Under the pieces are notes generated by a model. It worked only from the letters and a program-made list of their open reading frames with translations. It was not told where the DNA came from and made no database searches. A stretch of DNA of 64,000 bases, taken from NCBI GenBank assembly GCA_949357655.1, contig CASHTG010000019.1:806001-870000 (forward strand). Direction: 5' to 3'. The DNA comes from Parascedosporium putredinis (taxonomy: Eukaryota > Ascomycota > Sordariomycetes > Microascales > Microascaceae). The translations under genes were made by a program, and so were the position numbers. Shown here in pieces: positions 49,271 to 61,435 of this stretch (positions are counted from its first letter, which is position 1; every line of letters starts with the position of its first letter).

Positions 49271-52157
49271 CTAATCAACTCCAACGCAGACAGCGTAGCC
49301 AGCCACACCACGCACGACGCGTCGCTAAGCGCGGTGTTCCATGCGTAAAAGTCAGCTGGGTTTAGGTTATAGGCCGTGTAGATAGCCCAACAGCCGTCGC
49401 CCGAGACAACTTCGTGCCAGTGCGTACAGTGGGCTACTGTTCCCGGCTGAGTGGGGACGGGGGTCCCGGAGCCGTGGTGGTGGTGCCGGGTAGGGGAGGT
49501 TGAGTAGAGCTGGGGATAGCCAAGGTAGATGATGGAGAGCTACTAAAATCAGGCAGCGGCAGCTCTGGATATTCATCTATTGTGCCAAGGCATAGCAAGC
49601 GGTGGATCTCTCCGTTGCTGTCCTCCACATCTTGCACATCTCGCAGAAGCTCCTCCTCACACGATTTAGGCGGTGCTAACCATGAATTAAGCTCCAGGAG
49701 ACGACTGAGCCCCACTTTAGTATATCCCGCGATTTCTGCGCAGGTTTCTATAAGAAGGTGGCGCGGTGCACGGTAGGGAGGTGCGACGCGGGTCGGAGAG
49801 GGTGGCCCGGCCTTCTTCCTCTCCGGGACCATCGCCGCCCTAGCCTCCTCCCAAATTCACCGCCAATGCGTTAGTAACCGCGCCACTTTGGAGATAAGGG
49901 GGTCGGGGTGAGGTAAAGGAGAGCATGCCTAGTGCTTGCCAGGGTTAGAGCGACTTACCACCATACAAATCGCTATTAACAAGAGTAAAGCAGTTGCACC
50001 GGGGGTGTGTTCCAGCCGGGATTTTGTCGACGGGATATTCCCTGATGCAAAATGTTGATCCATCATCAAAGGGAGGTTCTAGAAGGATAAGTAAGTGAGA
50101 TTGATGGCCGAAGGGTTTGACTAGATACCTTCGAACTCCTCTTTGGAAACACAGTAAAATAAGTCTGGTTCGAGCTTGCACAAAGACAAGTCGTGCGACA
50201 GACTAGGATTCCATACGCGAAGCTGGGCAATGGAGATGCGGTGAAACCTAGAAACGACCTGGCACGAATCTACATCAGGACTCGAGGTAACGTTCCCCCA
50301 ACGGCAACCGTGTACAAATAGCAGCCTTCTAAAGTGCCTGGAGCTAGGGATATCCCGGTCGGCCGAGGCACTTCTTCAGTCGTAATTGTGACAATAGGAG
50401 GTCTTGTGAAGCTCGTTTCGGGAGTTGGCGCGGGGTAGTTAGGATATGTTTGGATATTTCCAACAGGCTTTACGCAGTAGTAGGTATCAAGCCAGAGATT
50501 GGAACAGGCAGAATCGATGCCGGGATTTAAGAAGTAAAAGTCCTCTAACATGATCTGGTTTGCAATGCTGACAAGAGCGCAGGTGTCTTCGAGAACCACC
50601 TGAAGACGAAGTTAATAAGCGCATGAGTGCCGCCCGATGTTAATGAGAGATAACGTAGCGTAGAGGGGGCAAGGAGACGGAAGATGAAAGTAATTTAACA
50701 GCCGGGCGGCCGTTTTTGAACAAGTATAAAACAAGATAGCAGTAGTGCGTGACATTATACCAACGTACCTTGTACCACCTTCCGCAGACCTTGTTGGCCG
50801 AACCCGGATGAGTATCAGGGGCGCGGGTACTGCTTCATCTATTGTGTCCCCGGAGCCGGCCTCGATTTTCCCACCAGGGGGCTAGCGGCATGAGAGGGGA
50901 ATTATTAAGTCTTCTAGAAAGAGGGGGCGTAAAGGAACATGATCAGGCGGGGGCCTAGAACTTACGAGACACAAATATATTTATCGAGTGACGAATACAG
51001 ATTAGTGCACTCTGGGTCGAGAATCGGATTCCAAGCTACAAGCTGTGGTACCGTGATGCCACCGTACGTCTCTCCAAGGCTAGAGCATGAATCGGTCCTC
51101 GACACCCGGTGAATTGTACAGGTATCAGGGAGGCAAATCGTTCTTCCCGGCCTCAGATCCCGACAGTCGGCGGCAAGGGCGTTCCGGGAGACGATGCCGT
51201 GGACAGAGACGCTGTTTGCCAACGCGACGGATTCGCACGAATCACCAGACGCGACGACATAAGACCGCTCGCACGTGGGGAGGGGGACGGGATCAGGGGT
51301 ACTTAGGGCGTAGGGAGGTGGCGTGACGATGTCATAACCGGCCATATTGCAGCTGGACGTGAGACTGGAGAAGGACTCATCAAGATCCTCATCATAGCCT
51401 AGGGGATTCTCTAGTTTGTTCTTTACCATGCCAAGCCAGCAGCTGGAGCACATAAAAGCCTCAAAGCCTTCTTTCCCAGCTTCGGAAAGCAGAACATCGC
51501 AGAACTTAGAGGTAACCCTTTTCCGTCTGTTGTTAGTTTTTGCAGTCTGGAGGGAAAATGTTCACTCTTTCGTGATACAGGGGCCATGGAAGGCCGTGGG
51601 TAAACAAACATACTGATCTAATCGACAAGAAATATCGTATGAATACAGATAGTGATCCACGAAGTATGTCGCTGTGAGATGAGATGGTTAGAGATAGAAA
51701 GTTGAGGGATAAAGGAAATCCAGAGCCTAGTCCATGGGGAAGATAGTATAGCCACCTACGTGGATACTCGACAAGATCGAACTTGACGGTGTCTCCCACG
51801 GCCGAGCATTTCGTATTGATAAGAGTTTTGATGGCTTGAAGACTGGACTTGCAAGCAGGCACGCAGAGTTCAGTAAGTTCAGCCTGCTGCAAAGGATTGA
51901 CAACAGTATCGCTATCAAAGGAGGACACGATGCCAGGTCAGTCAGAAGACTAAAGGCACCGTCTAACTCGAGTGGTAGCTTACAAGTGGGTTTGACGATG
52001 GATGATGGGAGAGCAGCCAGACGCGGTCTGATTAAGTGCCAAAAACACTGCTCGCTCAGATCAAGAAGCTCGTAGGCATAGTTACGATCTTCGAACTGCT
52101 GGGAACTAACAAAAAAGGAAGCGCTGTCAACCAGAGAAAATATGCTGCGGTAACCAT
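49271..52157 (-). CDS. secreted multi-LysM chitin-binding protein
   Basis: The start at 52157 gives a signal peptide, MVTAAYFLWLTALPF. A Cys-containing fungal N-terminal module follows (LTELCVPACKSSLQAIKTLI). Then come about six LysM-like modules in series. Two are adjacent (VVASGDSCESVALANSVSVH and VSRTDSCSSLGETYGGITVP, about 51,000-51,260). A third (LEDTCALVSIANQIMLEDFY) is near 50,560. A fourth is near 50,190-50,300. A fifth (LIETCAEIAGYTKVGLSRLL) is near 49,720. The last (VVSGDGCWAIYTAYNLNPAD) is near 49,370, close to the stop at 49271. Several GT-AG introns separate them, for example after YICVS at about 50,966. LysM modules of this type bind chitin oligomers outside the cell. Family roles include shielding the fungal wall and masking chitin signals. 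At least six frame breaks occur, at about 52,113, 52,043, 50,820, 50,297, 49,466 and 49,300. The gene is divergent from the chitinase, as known for subgroup C chitinases in Trichoderma. Confidence 0.85.
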
Positions 52158-53417
52158 TGCTGTAGGTGATGACAGTCGCCTACTTGAGCAGAGGACGTCA
52201 GGCGTTAGATGAAGGGAAATGGGTTCTTGTTAGTTGGTAAGTGGAAGACATTGATCTTTCTGCAATAGTCGGAAGAATGGAAAGAAATTCGAGGCGAGAA
52301 GACGGGCGAGATATCAAGGCCCGCCTTGTGATCTCGGACTCTCATTCATGCAATTCAAACGTTTTTCTCGACCCTCCAAAGTCAAGCGTTGGTCCACGCC
52401 AAGCGATGCCACCAACCGAACAGCCCCACATAATAATAACCCCACGTAGCAACGAGGTTCAAGTTGTCTCTCGTTCCAGAATAGGATTTAAAGAACTAAT
52501 CTTGTCCTCTCCTGCCGGCCTCCGCCACTGGTGTTCCAACCAACACGGCCCACGCAGGGTGGAACCCAAGACTTTCTGTATCACCTTGGACGTAATGAGG
52601 TTGGTTCTCGTTCTAGAATAGGATTAAAGAGCCAAATTTTGTCTCCTCTCTTGTCCTTTCCGGCCTCTGCCCCCATTTTCCAACCAACACGGCCTACCCC
52701 ACGCAGGGTGGAACCCACTGAAAGCTTTTTGTATCACCCCAGATGTAATGAGGTATGTTGGTTCTCGTTCTAGAATAGAATTAAAGAACCAAATTTTTAT
52801 CCGCTCTTGTCCTTTCCTGCCGGCCTCTGCCCCTGGTTTTCCAACCAACACGGCCCACGCTGGGTGGAACCCAAGACGTTCTCTATCACCTCAGACACTA
52901 ACGGGGAGCAACAGCAACTTCGTGGGCACAGGCCACCAACAATGACAGGCACCACAGACATCACATTGTTGGGATGAAATCAAAACAGAAGAAGCGAAGG
53001 CAGCGTACCGAGGTGATAAAGCAGGAAGTTAATGTCGCTTCGGCATCCAAGGATTGCATTGCAGCGTTGGAACCTTAGGGCGGCGCGGGCCCGGAGGGGA
53101 GATCCTTGCATGAAGACGACCGGGTCATCCCTAGAACGTGACGCTCCGTGATGCTTCGGCTTAGGTGTGGAGAGCTCAACATGATTTGAACCTCCTCTTG
53201 GACTGTTGATAAGTTAACTGTAGCCCATGAATTTCATTGTGTTATCCTCATGACTGAATGGCCTATACGCATCCCTCCACTCACGTCCCTTACCCCGTGC
53301 TGCCTCCTCGCAGAGCGCGATCGAGGTCTATCCGGTGGTCCTTTGACCCCTTCACATTCTTTTCAGTTTCCTAAACTTATCATTCTTTTTCACAAAATTT
53401 CATAGCCCTCAAATATC
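52158..53417. other. divergent promoter of LysM and chitinase genes
   Basis: This 1.26 kb separates two divergent start codons and contains a three-copy tandem repeat (52,466-52,902). The final 150 bp before the chitinase start includes pyrimidine-rich sequence (about 53,330-53,400). Shared control of the two genes is an inference from this layout. Confidence 0.6.
52466..52902. repeat. three-copy tandem repeat, about 137-157 bp units
   Basis: Copies begin near 52,466, 52,603 and 52,760. Each carries, in the same order, a TTCnnGAA core (52,474; 52,611; 52,768), a pyrimidine-rich part with TTGTCCT or similar, CCAACCAACACGGCC, GGTGGAACCCA and a TATCACC block. Copies differ by scattered substitutions and small indels, the middle one being longer. 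This is direct repetition, not a CRISPR array, since no unique spacers separate short repeats. The function is unknown, and its position in a divergent promoter suggests a regulatory effect. Confidence 0.9.
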
Positions 53418-56400
53418 ATGCTTGCCCTTCAAGTCCTGCGGGTCCTGGGGATGGTCAAGGCTCTACTTCTCTTGCTCGCGGGTGCAAGCCTCCCACTAGC
53501 ATTAGGCCATCCCGAGGGAGGCCCGGGTAGAGGTCACGGCCGCCATGGCATCTTTCACCGTCTACAATACGCAGAGGATCAGCGACGGAACAACGCCGCT
53601 TCGCGTGCTATTGCGGATATAGTAGAGAATCACCCTCGCGTGAAGCGTAGTAACTCCACGTCCACTCCTGCGCACCGTCTTGGAGGAGGCAATGCTACTA
53701 TTAGCTCCCAGGAGCCACCCTCCCAGCAACTATTCGCCCTTGGAGTCCTTGACGACTATTCCTGCGCCCCAGGCCGACCATGCGGAAACGGCGCATGTTG
53801 TGGCTCTGGCGGTTTCTGTGGCTACGGTAGGTCTTGCATCAACTAATCTAGCTTGCCAAGCCGACAGCTTGGTAGTGTCCGATATATAGACTGACTCTGG
53901 CTCGATTCGGCTCAAGGTCCAACATATTGCGGAGATGGATGCGTGTCTAATTGCGATGCTGTCGCTGAGTGTGGCCAGTTTGCCGACCCTCCGAACAAGA
54001 AGTGCCCATTGAATGTTTGGTTCGTTCTCTTTCCATCATCCACAAACACCCACTCCTGCCCAGAGCCATGGATTATAGACTGACACGTGGGGTGAAGCTG
54101 TTCTGAGCATGGATTTTGTGGAACGGGAACGGAGTTCTGTGGCTCTGGCTGTCAAAGCAATTGTGTGTTAAAGCCACAGCCTCCTGGTGGTTCTCCCACC
54201 GGCCGTACCCTGTCGAGAGGTGAGTTTAACTTTGAGCATCGGCTGTCGTTGACTTCGAGTACCTTGCGAGAATGGGAAGAGAGCATAATGAGCCTACATT
54301 CCCCAGATATTGTAAGCTCACCGAGATATATCTCCAACAGTTATCGGATATTATGAAGCTTGGAATGCTCGGTCTAAGTGCCACTCCATGCAACCTAAGC
54401 ACCTTCCCGGTAAGCGCCAATCGGAACCCTTAGGGAACTAATATTCCTTTAAGGTCTCTAAATAACATGAGTTCGTCCAACCTGATAGTCCGGGGCCTCA
54501 CGCACGTCAACTACGCCTTTGCTTTTATCCACCCTACTACCTGGGAGATTACGACGATGGATGCCGCCACTCCCGGGTCCCTTTTCGGTGACATGGCGGA
54601 TCTCAAAATAGATAACCCCGAGCTGCAAATATATCTCAGCATCGGAGGCTGGACATTTTCTGATAACAACACCATCACGCAGCCTATATTCGGCAAAATC
54701 TCCCGCGATTCCGCAAACAGGCTTACCTTTGCTAGTAACCTTCTAAGGTTTCTCAATACCTATAATTTTGACGGCGTTGATATCGACTGGTAAGATCTGC
54801 GCAAGACACAAGTGACGAGAACCTCGGCTTTCCTCGCCTGCCCACATTGTCCCTCGTTCCACTTTCCATGCTCGTTCAATCCCCCGACTAACGCAAATCT
54901 TTGCCTTTAAAGGGAGTATCCTGGGGCCGGCGATAGAGGCGGCGCTGAAGAGGACGTTGCCAACTTTGTGCTCCTCTTCAAGGATATCCGAGAGACCTTT
55001 AACAAGTCTGGACGCAAAATTGGGCTTACCTTCACCATCCCGTCGTCTTTCTGGTATTTGCGATGGTTCGACATGCCCGGGCTTCTCAAGTACGCTGACT
55101 GGGCGAACCTGGTGAGTTTCCCCATGGCCAAGGCGCTGACCCTGCTTTTCCATTTCATGACCAAACCTAACAGGTTATCGCGTCTTTTGCACCGATTCTA
55201 GATGAGTTATGACTTACATGGCATCTGGGACAGCAACAACCCTATGTGAGTCCATCTTCCCCCTCTATCAACTTCACTGGCCACTCCCAGCCCATCCCTC
55301 CAATGGCCTTCATTGGGTGTTTCTTCTCTTTCGTTGTCTGATTCATCTCCGCCATGGCCTAACGCAACTGTTCTGAAGAGGAAATCAGGTACTGGCCCAC
55401 ACCAATCTCACGGAAATCAGTTTGGCAGCGGAACTCCTTTGGCGAGTTGGGGTTAAACCGCACCAGCTTGCCCTTGGTTTTGGATTCTACGGTCGTGCTT
55501 TCACGCTTCAAGACCCAAGTTGCAAGGCCCCCGGCTGCCCGTTTTCCGGAGGCGCAAAGCCGGGTCCATGTACCAAGACCAGTGGCTACTTGGCGTACTA
55601 TGAGGTTCAAGACATACTGGAAAAGAATCCAAATATCAAGGTGATCCACGATACCCAGGCCGCCGTCAAATACATGTCATGGGATGACGACCAGTGGATA
55701 TCGTTTGATGACAAGGATACATTTAAGCAAAAGATTGAGTGGGCTAATAAGATTGGGTTTTCTGGATCATTGATATGGGCCTCGGATCTAGGTAAGTTAC
55801 CCACCTGTGCTCTATCCAGCCACCGCCACCCGAATTCATGTTAGACCTAATGTATGGCCTCAGATGACTACACGTTCAGCGCCCACTCCGCCCTGACGGG
55901 TAAGGACCTCACGCCCATTGACAGGCCCAATAAGGGCAAGGACGTCAAAGCATGGCAGTACGAGAGTGAGCTTATGGGCAAATGCTATCGGCAGGAGGAC
56001 TGCCGAGACATGGACAATCCGCAAGCATCCGATTGCGATGCCGGATACACGAGCGTGGGATTCGACGCTAGGAAGTGCAACTGGAAAGATCAGGATGTGA
56101 GTCAACCCCTTTGGCACAACCTATTCAACTACCTTGCCACCTCGGCCGTCGTGTAGCCCCTACATGTATCTTCAACACGGAACACTCGATAACCATTCGC
56201 CTGCGAAATAGAATAAGAGATATGGTAAACGCATCTGCTGCCCTTCCAATAAGTTGCCTAAATATTGCCTTTGGAGAGGCAATCATCCGCAATGTAACGG
56301 CCAATGCCACCCCGGAGAAATTACGCTCTTCGATTCACCTGCGGGGGTAAGACGCACCGAGGGCAACTCAAAGATGAGGATAACACCAAAACATGCCACG

Positions 56401-58375
56401 CCGGTCATAAAGTGTTTTGCTGCGAAAGCTCTGCTTACACCTCCCTTACATCGACTTGCCGGTGGACTGGTTGGTAAGTTCATGGGAGAAAGAGAAAGAA
56501 ACGGGAGTGAAATTTATTAGTGCTAACTGTGCCGGCTATGTTTTCAATTTAAAGTGGCCAAAAGTGTTCATCAAGCGAGACTAAGGTCGCCTCAGCCCGG
56601 GGATTAGATGATAAATGTGACTATCGCAACCCCGGGATGGAGTACTGTTGTGACAGCAACGCACACGTACCACTGCTCAACTGCCACTGGGTAGGACAAG
56701 GGGCATGTGCGGACAACACTTGCAGCGACACAGAAGTTACGTTGGCGACGGATCAAGTAGGGGACAATGGACTCAGTTCCTGTTTGGGTAAGTTTCTGGC
56801 GTATCAAGCTCCCCTTTCGAGACCAGTCGGCCTCGCTTCACCTTAACCCTCCCGTAGCGGCCGACTAACACAGCCTTGGCCTTAGTGAGCAGGAAAAAGT
56901 CTTTGTGCTGCACCCCAAATACAGATTATCTCAGAGAGGCATCCAACCTAATGTGCCCACCAGATATCTTAGGCAGTTTTGATCTCGAAGACTCGGATGT
57001 CGAGTTCATGAAACGGAGTTCAGTGGATGCCCGCGACAACTTGTGGCCATATAACGAGATGTACGAAGACTGGGACGAATATGATGAAGATGGGTACGAT
57101 GAGGGGCGTGAACTTGTCGAGCGGATGGCTGCCCGGGATCATGCCGTTCGTCTGAGAGCGGGCCCGAAAGAATTCATTACCCTCACTGTGGCTTCTTACA
57201 AGTCGTCTGGAGACTTTATAAAGTGGATGGCGAAACAAGCGAGCAAAGGACGTGATATTGCTCCCGTTGCCTTTCAGTAAGTCTCTCTCCTCTGTGAAAG
57301 TGAAGCTTCCGGGGCGGAAGAGTGACTCCCTGAGGTCGATCTGCCGTCGACACAGCCCGAAACTTTTCTCGCCATATCAAAGCGCGTGCAGTGTAAGCAC
57401 GAAAGACTAATGCCTTCATCGTGTTGTTGCGGATAGGATGGCCAAAAGCACCTGCGCTGCGCCCTTAATCAAGCGGTTGAACCCCTCTGATCTGCTCCGC
57501 GAGGGCTTTGACTTTCTTGGTGATGATCTCGAATTCCACACCGAGCACCCATTTGAAGCGCAGGTCATGTGGCGATTTCTCGATTCATGCGTAACAGGAA
57601 TACTACCCTCAGGAGCACTCTCTAAGATAGGGCCGCTGGACCACTTTCAACTAGGGGCTGCTTGGGATATGGTAATAGACAAAGGTCGCTTGCCTCCCAT
57701 CGGTCCAGATAACAACATACCGCAGACGCTTCCAAAGCGAATTATGGAGTCGCTTGGTAGTTCAAGGAACTTTCTACCCTTTGCGTTTTTGGAGGGGGCA
57801 TGAATACCTATAAGCTCCAGGCATTTAGTAAAAATGGAAAGGCGTTCATAGCCAAATCAACAATCAAAACCCTCGTCGGCCATATACAAAGCAATTACCG
57901 CGGGAAGAACAAAGCGGATCCGGAGGCTGTTTTCCTCGCGGCTATAGGCAAGGTTAGTCGGGTGCCGTCTTAATATGGAATTCCTCCTTATCAACACAGC
58001 AAGTTCGCTAACCTGAGAAATCTTGTTCTGACTCTTCACTAGATTGTGGGCTCCTTCGACTACATGAACGATGCTTTCACAAGTTTGGCGATGCAGGTGA
58101 TTGTATCGACTCTTCGGAGAGAAATGGGGATAGGGGAAGATCTCTTTGGCGTCCGAAATCTCCGCGCTTTGTGGAGCGAGTTTGAAGTTGACGCATTCTC
58201 CCATTACCTCAGCAACTCGCAGCGCAATTTCGCCACTGCCGGAGCTTTTGCTCTAGATGCTCTCTTGAACTCCAAGCTACCAAACCACCAGCTACAACGC
58301 TTGGTATCCCAGCTGAACCAAATTCGCGACTTAGCCTACAGGATCAACTTTGATAAATACTATCCTAAGAACTAG
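53418..58375 (+). CDS. secreted GH18 chitinase, subgroup C (killer-toxin-like), with CBM18 modules
   Basis: Many short exons are inferred, among them 53418-53826, 53917-54019 and 54098-54219. The protein exceeds 1,000 residues. A hydrophobic N-terminus serves as signal peptide. Two hevein-type (CBM18) chitin-binding domains follow, with dense cysteines (CGSGGFCGYG; CSEHGFCGTG). A GH18 domain then carries the DGVDIDWE catalytic motif, with the acid Glu just after an intron (about 54,770-54,915), the conserved MSYDLHG, and the ALGFGFYGRAFTL strand. The C-terminal half (about 56,170-58,375) has Cys-pair motifs and a long tail typical of proteins related to the alpha subunit of yeast killer toxins. 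Family members digest chitin and are thought to act in fungal-fungal antagonism. Frame breaks are seen near 54,409 and 56,343, with others possible. No LysM module is seen in this protein; the divergent neighbour has them. Confidence 0.87.
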
Positions 58376-58755
58376 ACCTTGACATACATCAACACGCATG
58401 GATATATATATAGGCTCACCAAACTTACCCAGCCCTATTAGTTTACCTTTTTCTTTTGACTTACTTTCTACCTTGTTTCCCTTTTCAGGAAGGGGCGTAA
58501 TTTTATCTCTACTTCTTTCGTCAATCCTGTGCGTGGGTTTGTTGCCAACATTACATCTATTGTACCTTATAAATCCCATATGCCATACCAGGAAAATCTT
58601 AATTTGATGAAATAAATTCTCTTCAATTTCAAAGCCCAGTGTTCCATAGGTTATAGCGCCGGTAAATCGAGATATTTCATGTTTATCTTTGACCAAGTCG
58701 CGTATCAATTAGAGGGAGAAGAGGATCTATTCATATCCATCCATGGTAGATGGAT
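58376..58755. other. convergent intergenic region
   Basis: The 380 bp between the stops of the chitinase and the leucine-rich/F-box-like gene. It should contain both 3' UTRs. No gene is seen. Confidence 0.55.
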
Positions 58756-60568
58756 CTATACGCCGTCTGCTTCTATCCAGTGATATTTGTCTTCATCATC
58801 AGGGGCTTTCCAAACATGCTCCCGAGGTATTTCCCCATCTTGACGAGCGATATATGCCCCAGGTTCCATCTGGTCCACGCCGACCACTTCCCGTAAAGTA
58901 GGTAGCCGCGTAGCCCTATCTTTCATGAAATCTCTGATCAGCCCATCTAGCTGCTTGTTGTATCCCTTTTGTATCCATATAGGCAGAGATACTCCAAATT
59001 CGGAGGCAAAGCATCGGTGAGGTTGCACTCAGGCGTTTTGACTAGCGATTCCCCAGGCACTATACCGGATATCAGAAATTCAAGACTGATAGAGAGTCGA
59101 GTTAGTTTAATAAAGTCTTTTAAAGACCCAACCGTATTCAACTTATGATCGTCGGCAAGATCTCTTGTAAGTAGTGGGACTTTGAGGTTCGCCATATCCA
59201 GCTCGTGGTACTTTTCGCATTTTGGAGGTACATCTATCTGTAGATTGCCTTCTTCGTCGAGTTCATAATCGTGGGGTTCGTCGTCGTCATAAAAGGAAAC
59301 ACCACCACATCCCAGATCCAGCTCTAGTGATTGCAGAGTAGGCTTATGCTGTCGTATGGCTTTCCCTAATAACATTGGAGAAACACGGAGTGAAGAGCAA
59401 TCACGATATCGCAGGCCACCATAGGAAACTCTTAGATCCTCAAGAGCTGTTGGAATGCGAATTAGAGAGGCCACCTGGTCGCTACCCACTTCCACGTGGG
59501 TGAGCTGTAACTGCTTGAGGGTATTCGATGTCTCAGGCGCAACCATATCGGTATTCCACTGTTCATAATCACACACCCCTTCCACAACAACACTTGTCAA
59601 CTTGGGCAGCCGATGCACAAATCGCATCAGGCCCGGGAGGTCAAATGAAGGGTAGTATTCGATTTCTTCCCCAGGTGAGTCGTCCGGGTGTCGCAGATAC
59701 CTCACATGCCTCACGTTTTGGAATATCGGCTGAGGGAGAAGGCCATAGTTAGAAGCGCGAAGATAATCTTCTAGAACCCCGCCCGGCCGTCACTCAGCGC
59801 GGTCCCACCAAATCGGACTGTTTCTATATTTGGGCAGAGCGAGAGGAAGAGTGCTTTTAGCATTTCTCCGAACACCCTTCGTGGTGGGATGGAGAACGGG
59901 GCGTCCTCAGGCTGGGCATAGGGATCCTGGGGTTCACCGGGGGCTTCTTTAGTAGTGACAGTAGCTTGGCCGGCTTCCCAGGTCTTGGACCACCAATCTA
60001 ACGCCTCCAGTATCTTCCTAGTAGTACTTGGGTCGAGGCATAACCTTTCAATATAGTCCTTGATTGTATTTTGATCCTCAATAAAGGCGAGTGGCGATGG
60101 ACCACAGGGGTCTCGAGAAAGGGCTTCCCAGACCCTTGCGTAATCGGACGAGTCTATTCTAATAACGACCTCGTTGATAGAGTGGCCAAGGCTTGGATTT
60201 CTGATATATGCTGGAAGGAGGTTGTAAATGAGCTGGGTGTCGTCGACATCTACTAGGCACGCTCGCTTATACCGGGCAGTTGTCATACTCCGTGCGAAAT
60301 AGGGTTGAGCATTTGTACGCACGCCAAACAACAAGGCGAGATACGCGTTGGATACGGGTCCATTGGTAGCGGTTGTCGATCGAAAGAGGATCCGGCGTGA
60401 GTAGGGCGCTATCATTAGATTCTTTGCGCCTCGAAGCATCGAGGTAAATGGGGCTGACAGGACAGGTGAAAAGAAAAATAACCAAAATGGAAGATGAATG
60501 AAAGTCTTGAGAGGAACGCGTAGGAAGAGGTCGCAGCGGGTCAATCTGTCTTCAGGTCTTGGCCTCAA
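58756..60568 (-). CDS. fungal leucine-rich / F-box-like hypothetical protein
   Basis: With two missing bases allowed for, the frame gives 604 residues from the ATG at 60568, or 510 from the ATG at 60286 (MTTARYKRACLVDVDDTQLI), which I find more likely. The upstream part is hydrophobic and may be leader sequence. The middle has leucine-spaced segments such as LKQLQLTHVEVGSDQVASLI, ALEDLRVSYGGLRYRDCSSL and LQSLELDLGCGGVSF, resembling irregular leucine-rich repeats of fungal F-box-type proteins. No F-box itself is recognised. The C-terminus is acidic (WKAPDDEDKYHWIEADGV). Frame breaks are at 59777-59780 (G run on the coding strand) and 58967-58970 (A run). Such proteins form large variable families in Sordariomycetes, and this one's function is unknown. 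Confidence 0.65.
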
Positions 60569-61435
60569 GTTTGAGGAGCAAGAGGAGAAATTTCGTGACA
60601 GGGCTTGTGCTTGCGTAAATTAAGGGAAGTTTCGATTCGTGCAACCCGTTCGCAGCCAACATCATTGATTGAAATTAATAGATCCATGGATGGAAAGGAG
60701 GGTATATGTAACGCCACGGCAGATAACTTCAACTACATCGACAGGGTGAGTAAGGCGCCTTGAAGCAAGCACGACTGTCGCCTTGAACGGACGCGTCCAG
60801 TCCACCTCACTTGGTGTGCATCACGCAAGGCCAACTCGTTCTTCTCAACCGGTAGTGTAGCTTGACTGGGACGCTGTGGTTAGACGTCGGCTGTGCTCTT
60901 TTTGAGATGAGGCTTTTGATGCTGGATCCGTCGGCGACTATTGGGGTTTCAAGGAGGTAGCTTGCGAAGGCCGGCCGGGTAGCACTGATATTGATGGGTG
61001 GTAATAGGTGGTGTGGATGGTTGAGGAGGCAATAGATGGCTGTCAGCGTGTCGATAGTCCTGGTCAGGGCAACTAAGGATCAAAACGAATGCGCACATGT
61101 ATCATTGAAAACAATGGATGCAAATGGGGATTCAATCGTTCGCGGTCTCCCAGGATCGTCAATTCGGCCAAATGGCAATTGAAGGCAATGGCGACGACGC
61201 TCGTTCCCGCATGGTTTCCGCCATCGACTGGGGGCGATACTGCATGCAAGGCGGAAATTCCTCGACCCCGCGCGTACGCGTTGGTTCGAGAGCGCTGCAG
61301 GAGATGCTTGCTGCCTTACACCGAGCGTTTGATGGGCTGGTTGGGTCGACTCTCTGTTCCACCAATATTTCGTCGCATCATCGACGCAGTTGAAGATATG
61401 CTGGATCTTGACTCTTACACAACATTGAAACCATC
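60569..61435. other. divergent intergenic region
   Basis: The 870 bp between the starts of the leucine-rich/F-box-like gene (minus) and the NLR-like gene (plus). Both promoters should lie here. Open frames in 61,089-61,400 overlap the leader of the NLR-like gene and look arbitrary. Confidence 0.5.

Noticed and set aside
52466..52902. CRISPR-like array
   Set aside because: Long diverged tandem units without short repeats and unique spacers, in a eukaryotic genome.
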